This document shows, one piece after another, positions 9,180 to 17,930 of a stretch of 50,789 bases of DNA (position 1 is the stretch's first letter; each line of letters begins with the position of its first letter). The notes under the pieces were generated by a model. The model saw only the letters and a list, made by a program, of their open reading frames with translations. It made no database searches and was not told the origin of the DNA. This DNA comes from Nitrospirota bacterium (GTDB taxonomy: Bacteria; Nitrospirota; Thermodesulfovibrionia; Thermodesulfovibrionales; UBA6898): the NCBI GenBank assembly GCA_012026685.1, contig VEOY01000117.1:1-50789 (forward strand), written 5' to 3'. The translations under genes were made by a program, and so were the position numbers.

Positions 9180-9208
9180 TTGAATATTTTATCTCACTCG
9201 ACTACTAT
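9180..9208 (+). promoter_or_regulatory. Predicted sigma70-type promoter for the nfu gene
   Basis: TTGAAT (9180-9185) and TACTAT (9203-9208) are separated by 17 bases. They lie in the gap between the radical SAM gene and the Nfu-type gene. A good ribosome site AAGGAG follows before the ATG at 9231, so this transcript would have a normal short leader. Confidence 0.5.
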
Positions 9209-9230
9209 TTAATAAGTTAAGGAGTTAGAA

Positions 9231-9452
9231 ATGCTTCGTGAAGATATTGAAAAAGTGCTTGATCGGGTCAGGATAAGTCTCAAATCTGAAGGCGGAGATA
9301 TTGAGCTGCTTGATGTACGGGACGGGGTCGTTTATGTCAAGCTGACAGGGGCATGTGGGACCTGTCCAATGTCGAAGCTCACAATGAAAAACCTTGTTGA
9401 ATCAAGCATAAAGAAGGAGATTCCGGATATTAAGGCGGTTCAGGCAGTTTAA
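9231..9452 (+). CDS. NifU C-terminal-domain (Nfu-type) Fe-S scaffold/carrier
   Basis: This 73-residue protein corresponds to a stand-alone NifU C-terminal domain. It contains IEKVLDRVRISLKSEGGDIE and the cluster-binding CxxC (GACGTCPMSKLTMKN, with Cys44 and Cys47). Such proteins carry a 4Fe-4S cluster, shared between subunits, to apo-enzymes in the cytoplasm. The length is normal for the minimal form. AAGGAG precedes the ATG and a plausible promoter lies at 9180-9208. The amidase gene follows after about 10 bases. Nearby clients could include the radical SAM protein, but that is only positional inference. Confidence 0.9.
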   Translation: MLREDIEKVLDRVRISLKSEGGDIELLDVRDGVVYVKLTGACGTCPMSKLTMKNLVESSIKKEIPDIKAVQAV

Positions 9453-9462
9453 TGCTGTGCTC

Positions 9463-10638
9463 ATGAAACATCTGCATGTACATAGGGCAAACATTTTCTT
9501 CTTTCCAGTAACGTTCATATTGTTTGCCCTCGTGTCCCTGATCTTACCGTCTCCTGTCGCGGCTGTGGAAAAGATCGAAGTTTCAGATATCCGTTTTTGG
9601 TCATATCCTGATTACACCCGCGTCGTTATCAATCTTTCGGATAATGTCGACTACGCACAGAACCGCCTTGCTCAGCCTGACAGGCTCTACTTTGACCTGA
9701 AGAACAGCGTGCTGAAGAAAGAACTCCGAAAGATCATCTCGGTCGAAAATGGCATGCTCAGGACCGTACGGGCAGGGCAATTCTCTGAAAATATTGTTCG
9801 CGTTGTTCTGGATCTCGACAAAATGACATCCTACAAAGTCCTCTCCATGGAAGATCCCAAGAGGCTCGTTATCGATATCTATGGCCAGAAACAGGCCGTA
9901 TCGCTCAGGAAGAAGATCGTTCTCGACCCAGGTCATGGCGGCCATGATCCGGGGGCGGTCGGCCCCAATAATCTGTATGAAAAAGATGTTGTCCTTGATA
10001 TTGCGCTCAAACTGAAAAAGATACTTGCTCAGGATCAGAATATCGAGGTCTTCCTCACCAGGGAGACGGATATCTTTATTCCCCTCGAACAGAGGACCGC
10101 GATAGCGAACAGCAAGAACGCGGATCTTTTCATGTCCATCCACGCCAATGCAAGCCCGCGAAGAGATGCCAAGGGTATTGAGACATACCTCCTGAACTGG
10201 ACGAACGATGAGGAAGCGATGAAGGTCGCAGCACGGGAAAACGCGATCTCCCTCAAAAAAATGAAGAAGATGAATGAAGGCCGTGATGTTCTCGATATGA
10301 TGCTCAGCGATCTGAGGCGCGACAACAAGCGTGATGAGTCACTGAAACTTGCGAACTATGTTCAGCATAATATGATCACCGGTCTCAACAAGAATTACAG
10401 TCACATCGTTGACCATGGAGTCAAACAGGCGCTTTTTTACGTCCTGTTCGGAGCTCAGATGCCGTCCGTGCTCGTGGAGGTCTCCTTTATCAGCAACCCG
10501 GCGGAGGAAAAACTTTTGGCAAAGGACAGTTACAGGGTTGAGCTTGCCCGGTCTCTTGCATCAGGCGTCAACCAGTACATGTCTGCGCTGCCGGAGGGAC
10601 AGACCGTTGCACGCAACGGCAGGAATATTGTCCGCTGA
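9463..10638 (+). CDS. amiC: N-acetylmuramoyl-L-alanine amidase (AMIN + Amidase_3)
   Basis: This enzyme cuts the amide bond between muramic acid and the stem peptide in the periplasm. The ~391-residue protein has a signal sequence (~9-35), an AMIN domain (~36-140) that targets the envelope, and a zinc Amidase_3 domain (~150-375). Predicted zinc ligands and catalytic residues, numbered from ATG 9463, are His158 (LDPGHGGHDPG), Glu173 (NLYEKD), His227 (SIHANA) and Glu339 (VEVSFISN). A GTG at 9457 would add two residues, and neither start has a clear ribosome site. The symbol marks the AmiC/AmiB-like architecture, not proven orthology. The 3' end overlaps the EcfT-like gene. Confidence 0.9.
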   Translation: MKHLHVHRANIFFFPVTFILFALVSLILPSPVAAVEKIEVSDIRFWSYPDYTRVVINLSDNVDYAQNRLAQPDRLYFDLKNSVLKKELRKIISVENGMLRTVRAGQFSENIVRVVLDLDKMTSYKVLSMEDPKRLVIDIYGQKQAVSLRKKIVLDPGHGGHDPGAVGPNNLYEKDVVLDIALKLKKILAQDQNIEVFLTRETDIFIPLEQRTAIANSKNADLFMSIHANASPRRDAKGIETYLLNWTNDEEAMKVAARENAISLKKMKKMNEGRDVLDMMLSDLRRDNKRDESLKLANYVQHNMITGLNKNYSHIVDHGVKQALFYVLFGAQMPSVLVEVSFISNPAEEKLLAKDSYRVELARSLASGVNQYMSALPEGQTVARNGRNIVR

Positions 10639-11245
10639 ACTGAGGATACTCTCGTATCTTGTTGTTGTCCTGTCCCTCTTCTTTTTCCCGTATCCACTCT
10701 ACTTTTTTGTGCTTCTCGTCCTGCTATCTCTTTGTCTCCTGCGTTTGCCGTTTGCTCTGATAAAGGCAGGATGGATACCCATCAGCATGTTCCTTCTGTT
10801 CACGTTCGTCAGCAATGCATTCAATCAGCATGGCAGGATCATTTGCAGCGCCGGTCCTGTGCTGATCACCCGTGAAGGTCTTTTCCTGGCCTGCATGAGG
10901 TCGGCCAGAATATTTCTCATGATCGGCAGCGTCAAATTCCTGATGGCAACTACCGCACCTGACGCCCTTATTCATGCCATGGCAAGACTTCTTGGGCCTT
11001 TTGAACGGGTGGGGGTCCCGATTAAGGATTTTTTTCATACGATGGGCCTGACGCTGAAGTGTTTTCCGATCCTGCAGGACGAGATAACCGCACAGTACCG
11101 GAAAACTGTTGCGGGAGCCGGCAACGGAGCCCTTTGGAACAAGGCAAGGGCACTTGCGATATTTCTCCTCCCCCTGTTCGTAGAGAGCATCCGTTCGCCC
11201 GATCTATTCTTCAGGGAAAGTGGAACACGTGAAGAACCACATTGA
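10607..11245 (+). CDS. EcfT/CbiQ-like transmembrane protein (orphan)
   Basis: This ~212-residue polytopic membrane protein has long hydrophobic runs at residues ~14-50, ~58-72 and ~90-115, then a cytoplasmic-type helix region (DFFHTMGLTLKCFPILQDEI) and a final hydrophobic segment. This matches the T-component of energy-coupling-factor transporters, which links a substrate-binding S protein to the ATPases. I chose the TTG at 10607 because GGAGG (10593-10597) lies nine bases upstream; TTG 10628 is an alternative. The gene overlaps the amidase by 32 bases and the D-aminoacylase by 26. No EcfA ATPase or S component is nearby, so the partner must be elsewhere or the function differs. Confidence 0.65.
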   Translation: MHATAGILSAELRILSYLVVVLSLFFFPYPLYFFVLLVLLSLCLLRLPFALIKAGWIPISMFLLFTFVSNAFNQHGRIICSAGPVLITREGLFLACMRSARIFLMIGSVKFLMATTAPDALIHAMARLLGPFERVGVPIKDFFHTMGLTLKCFPILQDEITAQYRKTVAGAGNGALWNKARALAIFLLPLFVESIRSPDLFFRESGTREEPH

Positions 11246-12815
11246 TATTCTTATTAGGGACGGTCTTGTTCTGGATGGTTCCGGGTCTGATCCTATTCAG
11301 GCGGATGTCGCAGTTTCCGGAGACAAAATATTGGCAATAGGCTCGTTCGCTGATGCCAATGCTGATACCATACTTCAGGCACGAGGTCTCGTTGTCTCTC
11401 CGGGGTTCATCGATGCGCATGCCCATTCCGACTTCACCCTTCTAGCGGATCCGCGGGCCGAAGGAAAGATCCTGCAGGGTGTGACCACGGAAATCAATGG
11501 CAACTGTGGCATGTCCGCAGCGCCTCTTTACGGAAAGGCCTCTGAACGCAGGGAGGACGACCTCAGGGAACTCGGTATTTCTGAACGCTGGAACACCGTT
11601 CGTGAGTATCGCATGCTCATAGAGGGCAGGGGAATTGCGCTCAACTCTGCGATGCTCGCAGGCCATGGAAATATCAGGGGATCTGTTGTCGGATACGAAA
11701 ACAGAAGACCTTCGTGCGAAGAATATGAAGAGATGAAACAACTCCTCGAAGAGGCAGTAAAGGACGGCTGCATAGGCCTTTCCACCGGGTTGATCTATCC
11801 GCCGGGCATCTATTCTCAGACAGATGAGTTGACAGACCTATGCAGCGTGCTGAAGCACCATAATCTGCCGTATACCAGTCACATGAGAAGCGAGGGGAAC
11901 TCACTTGTGGAATCGGTCAGAGAAGTCATTGACATCGGACGGAATGCGGGAATTAAGGCGCACATTTCACACATCAAGACGGCTGGCAGGCAGAATTGGC
12001 ATAAAGCCGACGCTGTCATATCAGAGATTGAAGCTGCACGTCAACAGGGAATTCAGCTGACCTGCGACCGCTATCCCTATATTGCTTCAAGTACTGACCT
12101 GGACTCGATACTGCCTGCGTGGGCTTTTGAGGGTGGCAATGAAGAGGAACTCGGGAGGATATCCCATCAGGACACGCGCAGCCAGCTGCGATCTGAGCTG
12201 CTTGCAATGGCTGGGGACCGTACATACTGGGAACGGGTCATAATATCGTCTGTATCTTCGGAAACGAACGCCTGGATGGAGGGCAAGACCATCGCCGAGA
12301 TCAGTTCAGCGCTGGCATGTGATGAGCCGGACGCGATCTTCAGGATTCTAGCTGAAGAACGTCTTAGGGTTGGTGCGATCTTCCTCTCCATGAGCGACGG
12401 AAATCTTAGAAAATTCCTTTCTCTTCCATACTGTGCGATCGGCTCAGACAGTTCGGCCCGCTGTTTCAACGGGCCGACAAGGACGGGTAAGCCGCATCCG
12501 AGGACCTTCGGAACATTTCCGCGGTTCCTGGGCAGGTATGCAAGAGAGGAGAAACTCATGTCACTTTCCATGGCAGTTTATAAATCGAGTATGCTACCCG
12601 CTTCGATATTTGGACTGAGAAGAAGGGGACAACTGAAGGACGGCATGTTTGCCGACATAACGATATTTGACCCCTCGGCAATAATGGATATATCAACCTT
12701 TGCATCACCCTTTGAGCGGCCGGAGGGCATACCTTATGTCCTTGTAAACGGTGTGCCGGTAGTATGGGAGGGAAGAGTCACCCGTGCCCGGCCCGGCAGA
12801 ATGCTCGTACCTTAG
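11220..12815 (+). CDS. N-acyl-D-amino-acid deacylase (D-aminoacylase family amidohydrolase)
   Basis: This cytoplasmic zinc amidohydrolase removes acyl groups from N-acyl-D-amino acids or related compounds. The 531-residue protein keeps the family residues in order: His67 and His69 (DAHAHSDF), Cys96 (NGNCGMS), His221 (TSHMRSE), His251 (ISHIKTAG) and Asp410 (IGSDSSAR), followed by HPRTFGTFPRFLG. These line up closely with the metal and catalytic positions reported for the Alcaligenes enzyme. The start is GTG 11220; GTG 11229 is possible. It overlaps the EcfT-like gene by 26 bases and sits with a murein amidase and peptide transporter genes, so D-amino-acid-containing murein fragments are a sensible substrate guess. 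Dipeptidase or hydantoinase-like activity cannot be excluded. Confidence 0.85.
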   Translation: MEHVKNHIDILIRDGLVLDGSGSDPIQADVAVSGDKILAIGSFADANADTILQARGLVVSPGFIDAHAHSDFTLLADPRAEGKILQGVTTEINGNCGMSAAPLYGKASERREDDLRELGISERWNTVREYRMLIEGRGIALNSAMLAGHGNIRGSVVGYENRRPSCEEYEEMKQLLEEAVKDGCIGLSTGLIYPPGIYSQTDELTDLCSVLKHHNLPYTSHMRSEGNSLVESVREVIDIGRNAGIKAHISHIKTAGRQNWHKADAVISEIEAARQQGIQLTCDRYPYIASSTDLDSILPAWAFEGGNEEELGRISHQDTRSQLRSELLAMAGDRTYWERVIISSVSSETNAWMEGKTIAEISSALACDEPDAIFRILAEERLRVGAIFLSMSDGNLRKFLSLPYCAIGSDSSARCFNGPTRTGKPHPRTFGTFPRFLGRYAREEKLMSLSMAVYKSSMLPASIFGLRRRGQLKDGMFADITIFDPSAIMDISTFASPFERPEGIPYVLVNGVPVVWEGRVTRARPGRMLVP

Positions 12816-12817
12816 CC

Positions 12818-13480
12818 GTGCATACACCCCCACTCATAGGCGTCACCACGGGAAACAGGGATAATTTCCCGAATCACCCTGAACAGTATATGATTGCGGT
12901 AAAAAATGCCGGCGGCATTGCTGAGTTCGTCTATCCCGGCGCAGGCAAAAAGGGGTTGGCAGATCATTACGACGGGTTTCTTATTCCCGGCGGCAAAGAT
13001 ATGAGCCCCATGCTGTATAATGAAAAACAACAGTGTGAGATCAGACCCGAAGAGGAAAGAAGGACAGCGTTCGAGCTGTTTCTGCTCAGAGAAGCCGTGG
13101 CCAGGAAAAAGCCGGTCCTCGGCATCTGCTACGGCGCACAGGTGATGAATGTTTTCTTTGGAGGATCTTTATATCAGGACATACTATCTCAACATCAGCG
13201 GGCTTATGACCACAGGCAGGGCTTTCATTTCGTTGAAATCAGACAGAATCCCCATCTTGCATGCGGGACCTATGCGGTGAACAGCAGCCATCATCAGGCA
13301 GTGAAGAGGACGGGAAAGGGATTGGTTCCCTTCGCCTTCTCCCCTGACGGTACAGTTGAGGCAATATATCTGGAAAATTTCCCTTTCATGATGGGAGTAC
13401 AATGGCATCCGGAACGAACAGATACGGAACTGTCGAGCTCTGTGTTCAGGGCGCTAGTTGGGGCATGCAATGTACGTTAA
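12818..13480 (+). CDS. Class C26 gamma-glutamyl hydrolase-like protein (PuuD type)
   Basis: This ~220-residue class I glutamine-amidotransferase-fold hydrolase has a nucleophile elbow GICYGAQVMN with Cys104 and the His197/Glu199 pair in QWHPER, a complete triad. PuuD-type enzymes hydrolyse gamma-glutamyl amides. I chose the GTG at 12818, two bases after the D-aminoacylase stop, because PLIGVTTGNRDN then falls at the N-terminus as in the family. An in-frame ATG at 12764 would add 18 residues that only mirror the upstream gene. No clear ribosome site is visible, suggesting coupling by termination-reinitiation. In this neighbourhood it may cleave gamma-D-glutamyl bonds of stem peptides (inferred). 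Confidence 0.83.
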   Translation: MHTPPLIGVTTGNRDNFPNHPEQYMIAVKNAGGIAEFVYPGAGKKGLADHYDGFLIPGGKDMSPMLYNEKQQCEIRPEEERRTAFELFLLREAVARKKPVLGICYGAQVMNVFFGGSLYQDILSQHQRAYDHRQGFHFVEIRQNPHLACGTYAVNSSHHQAVKRTGKGLVPFAFSPDGTVEAIYLENFPFMMGVQWHPERTDTELSSSVFRALVGACNVR

Positions 13481-14537
13481 CAGATTTTCTTCTCCGATGA
13501 TCCTGTTCCTGACCGCTCTTTTCGGATTTCTTGCCTATCGGATAATGAGCCCTTTTTTCACTGCTGTGGCATGGGCCATGGTCTTCAGTATAATTTTCTA
13601 TCCGATCTATGCCTTTATCTTCCGATATGTCAGGATACGGGAAGTGGCCTCGGTAATTACCATTGCTATCATACTGGTCATTCTCATCGGTCCTATAGCC
13701 TATCTCTCAAATATCCTTATCACGGAGATGCGCGCGTTCCTGGAAAGAATGACCCCGGAGCGGATTGAGGATATAAAACGGTATTTCGAAGATCTGCGCT
13801 CGTCGCTTTTCTTCGAAAGAATCGCACCCTATGTCGGAGGAGAGGGCGGTCCATCCGAAGATATGATTATGGAAGGGGTAAGAAAGGCAGGAAGGTCACT
13901 GATTGAGCACCTGACGATCACCAACGTTTTATCTCTTTTCGCTGATTTCCTCTTTATGATCTTTACGATCTTTTTTCTGCTGCGTGACGGACCAATGTTT
14001 CTCTCTAAAGCACGCGATCTCATGCCGTTCAGCGAGCGCGAAAAGGATAGGCTTGCGACACAGGTAAAGGATATGATCGTTTCCACTGTCTACGGAGGTA
14101 CAGTCGTTGCGATCATTCAGGGACTGCTTGGCGGCGTGGCATATTACTTTCTGGGCATCAACTCCCCCGTCATGTGGGGAGTTGTTATATCAGTCATGTC
14201 GTTTGTTCCTCTTGTCGGTACCTTCTCTGTATGGGGCCCTGCATCGGTTTTTCTCATCCTGACAGGCAATGTAATGAAAGGATTCGCCCTTTTGCTCTAT
14301 GGTGTACTTATCATAAGCATGGTCGATAATATTCTGAGGCCTTTGATCATCGGATCGAGGACAAAGATGCCTACCATACTGATCCTCTTCAGCGTGCTCG
14401 GAGGGATCAAACTCTTCGGAATGATCGGGTTCATCATGGGACCTCTCATCATGGCAGTATTCCTGTCGGTGCTTGATATATTCCGGCATATCGAAGATGT
14501 CGAAGGAGGGCAGCCTGGTCCCGACAATCAGGTCTGA
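13470..14537 (+). CDS. AI-2E family (PerM-like) transporter
   Basis: This 355-residue inner-membrane protein has the family layout: two N-terminal transmembrane helices, a third at ~50-70, a soluble insertion (~75-140), then further helices. These include LFADFLFMIFTIFFLLRDGP and a C-terminal cluster with the PLIIGSRTKMPT region. The family exports or exchanges small molecules or ions; autoinducer-2 is only one reported case. ATG 13470 is preferred over the in-frame TTG at 13458, with GGGG about six bases upstream. It overlaps the hydrolase gene by 11 bases and is followed one base later by the binding-protein gene. Confidence 0.85.
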   Translation: MYVNRFSSPMILFLTALFGFLAYRIMSPFFTAVAWAMVFSIIFYPIYAFIFRYVRIREVASVITIAIILVILIGPIAYLSNILITEMRAFLERMTPERIEDIKRYFEDLRSSLFFERIAPYVGGEGGPSEDMIMEGVRKAGRSLIEHLTITNVLSLFADFLFMIFTIFFLLRDGPMFLSKARDLMPFSEREKDRLATQVKDMIVSTVYGGTVVAIIQGLLGGVAYYFLGINSPVMWGVVISVMSFVPLVGTFSVWGPASVFLILTGNVMKGFALLLYGVLIISMVDNILRPLIIGSRTKMPTILILFSVLGGIKLFGMIGFIMGPLIMAVFLSVLDIFRHIEDVEGGQPGPDNQV

Positions 14538-14538
14538 A

Positions 14539-16092
14539 GTGAGATATGTCAGGATCGTTACTGCGACTGTGCTCCTCGTTCTGTCGGTTTCGTGCAGTTC
14601 TCGGGACCGTGTCGACGGTTTCATCCACTACCGTCTGAACCACAACCCTACCACGCTCGACCCGGCGATGATCGTCGATGTGACGGGTGGTGCCATTGCG
14701 GCCAAACTTTTCAATGGGCTTGTCCGGCTTGATGATCAATATAGGGTCATTCCTGACATTGCGGAGCGGTGGGAGATTAGCGCTGACGGTAGAATATACA
14801 CATTTCACCTGAAACGAAACGTTTTTTTTTATAATACTCACCTAGTTACATCTCTTGACTTCAAGTATAGCTTTAAGCGCATTCTGACGCCTGGCGGAAG
14901 GTCGCCCAACGGCTGGGTTCTTGATAAGATAGCGGGGGCGCGAGACTTTATGGATGGCAGGGCCGAGGATATTGCAGGGCTATCAGCGCCCGATCGGTAC
15001 ACGCTGCGTATTGAACTCGAAGAACCATTTTCCCCATTTCTCTATCTCCTTACTATGACCGCCGCTTATGTCGTTTCAAAAGAGGCGGTGGAGCAGGCTG
15101 GCTCCGATTTTTCGGTGAATCCGGTGGGAACCGGACCGTTTCAACTCAAGGAGTGGAGACACAACGACAGGGTCATTCTCAAACGGAACGATACCTATTT
15201 TGGGGGTTTGCCAACTCTCGCAGGCATCGTATACCGTATCATCCCGGAAGACCTTACGGCAGTTACGCAATTCGAACTGGGAAACCTGGATGTCCTGTCA
15301 GTGCCTGCATCGGACTACCGGCGCTTCCTGAATTCGGCCGAGTGGAAAGATCTTATCGTTTCAGTGCCGGGTATCAATACGTATTACCTCGGTTTCAACT
15401 GTTCACGGCCGCCATTTGATGATCCGCTTGTTCGCCGTGCCATATCCCAGGCCCTTGATCGCAAGAAGATACTCGAAACCTATTACGAAAAGAGAGGCGT
15501 ACTTGCACGGGGGCCCGTACCGGATGTGCTCAGGGCGTGGTCCCTCCATGCTACGACTGCGTACGATCCTGCAGCGGCAGCTGAGACGATTCGGAAAACC
15601 GGTCTCAGGGATCACACCATTAATTTCTATATTACCTCCGACCAGGAGGTTACGGACATTGCGGAAATCATCCAGTACTTTCTCCGCCTTGTGGGACTGA
15701 ACGTTTCAATCAAACAACTGGAATGGAGTTCCTATAAAGCAGCGCTTAATAAGGGTGAAGCGGATATGTTCTGGATAAGCTGGTGGGCTGATTACCCGGA
15801 TCCTGAAAATTTTCTTTTCCCGCTTTTTCATTCTTCCAACCATGGCGCCAGCGGCAACCGAACCTGGTACACGAACCCCAAAGTGGATGCATTGGTTGAA
15901 AAGGGGCAAAAGTCTCAGGACAGGGCTGAACAGAACCTGGCTTATGGAGAGGCTGAAGAGCTCATCGTCCATGACGCTCCCTGGGTGCCTTTCTGGCACA
16001 AGTCAGATGTCACGGTCCGGCAGTCCACGATCAAGAACTTTCGGGCCTATCCTATTTACAGTATGGACAAAGGGTTGGAGGTCTCCTTTTGA
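14539..16092 (+). CDS. Peptide ABC transporter substrate-binding lipoprotein (SBP family 5)
   Basis: This ~517-residue extracytoplasmic binding protein is of the Dpp/Opp class. From GTG 14539 the N-terminus is a short basic start, a hydrophobic core and VLSVSC with Cys19 as probable lipidation site; the -3 residue Ser is not ideal for a lipobox. Family landmarks are NHNPTTLDPAMI near the start, the WEISADGRIYTFHLK block, NPVGTGPFQLKEW, and RRAISQALDR. It probably captures oligopeptides and hands them to the two permeases that follow, and overlaps the first by four bases. In the context of amidase, D-aminoacylase and C26 hydrolase, murein peptides are a reasonable ligand guess. Confidence 0.88.
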   Translation: MRYVRIVTATVLLVLSVSCSSRDRVDGFIHYRLNHNPTTLDPAMIVDVTGGAIAAKLFNGLVRLDDQYRVIPDIAERWEISADGRIYTFHLKRNVFFYNTHLVTSLDFKYSFKRILTPGGRSPNGWVLDKIAGARDFMDGRAEDIAGLSAPDRYTLRIELEEPFSPFLYLLTMTAAYVVSKEAVEQAGSDFSVNPVGTGPFQLKEWRHNDRVILKRNDTYFGGLPTLAGIVYRIIPEDLTAVTQFELGNLDVLSVPASDYRRFLNSAEWKDLIVSVPGINTYYLGFNCSRPPFDDPLVRRAISQALDRKKILETYYEKRGVLARGPVPDVLRAWSLHATTAYDPAAAAETIRKTGLRDHTINFYITSDQEVTDIAEIIQYFLRLVGLNVSIKQLEWSSYKAALNKGEADMFWISWWADYPDPENFLFPLFHSSNHGASGNRTWYTNPKVDALVEKGQKSQDRAEQNLAYGEAEELIVHDAPWVPFWHKSDVTVRQSTIKNFRAYPIYSMDKGLEVSF

Positions 16093-17021
16093 AGATATTC
16101 ATACTGAGACGCTTCGTGCTGCTGCTTCCCCTTCTGCTCGGCATCACTTTCATGACGTTCTCCCTCACCAAGGCGTTGCCGGGCGACCCTGTCTACAACA
16201 TTGTGGGTGAGCGAAGTACACCTGAGGTGATCGAGAAGATCAGGAGGGAGGTCGGTGCAGATAAAAGTATCCTTCGCCAGTATGCCGGCTATCTCGCTCT
16301 CCTTTTGCAGGGTGAATTTGGAAGATCGCTCTTTACGAACCGGAAGGTTGCAGATGACATCCTGATGAAATTCCCGAACACCATGCGCCTCGCTTTTGCC
16401 GCAATGCTTCTTGCAGCGCCGATCGGCGTTTTTTTTGGCTTCATTTCCGCCAAAAATAGAGGGCGGCTGACCGACAAGACCATTACGATGATTTCCGTCT
16501 CTGCCATAAGCCTGCCGGTCTTCTGGAGCGGCCTCCTGTTAATGCTTCTTTTCAGTCTCAGGCTGCGTCTGCTGCCTCCATCGGGCACCGGCGGCATTCC
16601 GTATCTCATTCTGCCGGCGCTCACCCTTTCCCTTCCTGCAATTGCAACTCTCGTGCGCGTAACCCGGGTGACCGTGATCGATATCATGGATATGCCCTTT
16701 ATCCGGACTGCACGGGCAAAGGGAATTACCGGGACCAGCGTCAATTTAGTCCATATATTCAAGAATGCTTTGATACCGGTCATCACGGTTATCGGGCTTG
16801 AATTTGGGAGCTACCTTAACGGAGCTGTACTTACAGAGACCATCTTCGGCTGGGACGGAATTGGACGGTACGCCATGGAAGGCATTGTGAAACGTGACTA
16901 TCCCGTTATCATGGGCAGCATTCTTATCGGTACACTTGTCTTTGTATTGATGAATCTTATCGTCGATATCATATATCACTATGCGGATCCGCGCGTGAGG
17001 CTACATGGGACTGACCGGTAA
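16089..17021 (+). CDS. Peptide ABC transporter permease, DppB-like
   Basis: This 310-residue inner-membrane permease begins with KIFILRRFVLLLPLLLGITF. It has about six hydrophobic segments and the cytoplasmic EAA-type loop near RTARAKGITGTSVNLVHIFK (~205-225) that contacts the ATPase. The TTG start at 16089 overlaps the upstream stop (TTGA) and has an ideal GGAGG at 16077-16081. It pairs with the DppC-like gene. The start codon is unusual but well supported. Confidence 0.9.
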   Translation: MKIFILRRFVLLLPLLLGITFMTFSLTKALPGDPVYNIVGERSTPEVIEKIRREVGADKSILRQYAGYLALLLQGEFGRSLFTNRKVADDILMKFPNTMRLAFAAMLLAAPIGVFFGFISAKNRGRLTDKTITMISVSAISLPVFWSGLLLMLLFSLRLRLLPPSGTGGIPYLILPALTLSLPAIATLVRVTRVTVIDIMDMPFIRTARAKGITGTSVNLVHIFKNALIPVITVIGLEFGSYLNGAVLTETIFGWDGIGRYAMEGIVKRDYPVIMGSILIGTLVFVLMNLIVDIIYHYADPRVRLHGTDR

Positions 17022-17814
17022 GATATCCTTCGGTATTCTCATTCTCATCCTTATGCTTTCTGCAGCATCTCCGCTGATCGTCCCTTTTGATCCCGACGAG
17101 ATAGATCTCGACAGCATCGGACAATCGCCGGGCGCAAAACATCCGCTTGGTACTGATAATAAGGGGAGGGATATCCTTGCCCGCATACTTCACGGCGGCA
17201 AAATCTCCATCGGCATAAGCCTGCTTGCAGCGGTCGTCAGTATGACCATTGGTCTTGTTATGGGTCTTGTCTCCGGTTATGCCGGAGGGAAGGTCGACAC
17301 CGCACTTATGGCGTTGGTTGATCTCTTCCTGTCATTTCCGTCCTTCCTGCTTGCCATAGGCATCTCGATCCTTCTGCCTTCCGGCATCTATACCGTTATG
17401 ATCGCGCTGTCAGCGGTGGGTTGGGCATCTTTTGCGCGACTGATCCGCGGCCATGTGCTCTCGCTGAAAGAGAGCGTATTCGTCGAGGCAGCACGGGCGC
17501 TCGGATGCGATGGCACCCGCATTGTCGTGGTCCATCTGCTGCCGCAATGCATTCCGCTTGCGCTGGTGATGGCTGGACTAAAGGCAGGGGGATACGTGCT
17601 GACCGAAGCCGGCCTCAGTTTCCTGGGGCTTGGCGCCCAGCCGCCGACGGCTACATGGGGGGCGATGATCAGCGCGAGCAGGGTCTATATAAATTCATCG
17701 CCCTGGATGGTGCTCTTCCCGGGCATCATGATAGCCATGACCGCGATCTGCTTCAATCTTCTCGGAGATGCGTTAAAGGAAAAATACGATGTTAAAGCTG
17801 GAGCGGACCTCTGA
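17005..17814 (+). CDS. Peptide ABC transporter permease, DppC-like
   Basis: This 269-residue permease is the partner of the preceding one. It has an N-terminal helix, then the typical HPLGTDNKGRDILARILHGG motif (~47-66), several transmembrane segments, the EAA loop (FVEAARALGCDG, ~160-171) and LSFLGLGAQPPTATWG (~207-222), a hallmark of the C subunit. ATG 17005 follows GAGG and overlaps dppB by 17 bases. No DppD/DppF ATPase genes follow. The next gene is on the opposite strand after 116 bases, so the transporter must use an ATPase encoded elsewhere. Confidence 0.9.
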   Translation: MGLTGKISFGILILILMLSAASPLIVPFDPDEIDLDSIGQSPGAKHPLGTDNKGRDILARILHGGKISIGISLLAAVVSMTIGLVMGLVSGYAGGKVDTALMALVDLFLSFPSFLLAIGISILLPSGIYTVMIALSAVGWASFARLIRGHVLSLKESVFVEAARALGCDGTRIVVVHLLPQCIPLALVMAGLKAGGYVLTEAGLSFLGLGAQPPTATWGAMISASRVYINSSPWMVLFPGIMIAMTAICFNLLGDALKEKYDVKAGADL

Positions 17815-17830
17815 TATCCGCAGGTCGCTC
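17801..17830 (+). other. Hairpin overlapping the dppC stop codon
   Basis: GAGCGGACCT (17801-17810) and AGGTCGCTC (17822-17830) can pair with one bulged G. An inner alternative pairs GCGGA (17803) with TCCGC (17817). The dppC stop lies in the loop. A-rich sequence follows instead of a T run, so it is not a standard intrinsic terminator on the plus strand. It may protect the mRNA 3' end. Confidence 0.35.
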
Positions 17831-17930
17831 GAGAAAAAAGGAAAGACAAGGATCAGTGCTATTGCGATACCAGTAATTCTTCTTTTAAGCATGAAATCAT
17901 GAAATGAAGATACCTGAACCGGGCGTTAAG

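Noticed and set aside
17801-17830. Intrinsic terminator after dppC
   Set aside because: The hairpin is followed by A residues, not T residues, on the plus strand; kept only as an uncharacterised hairpin.
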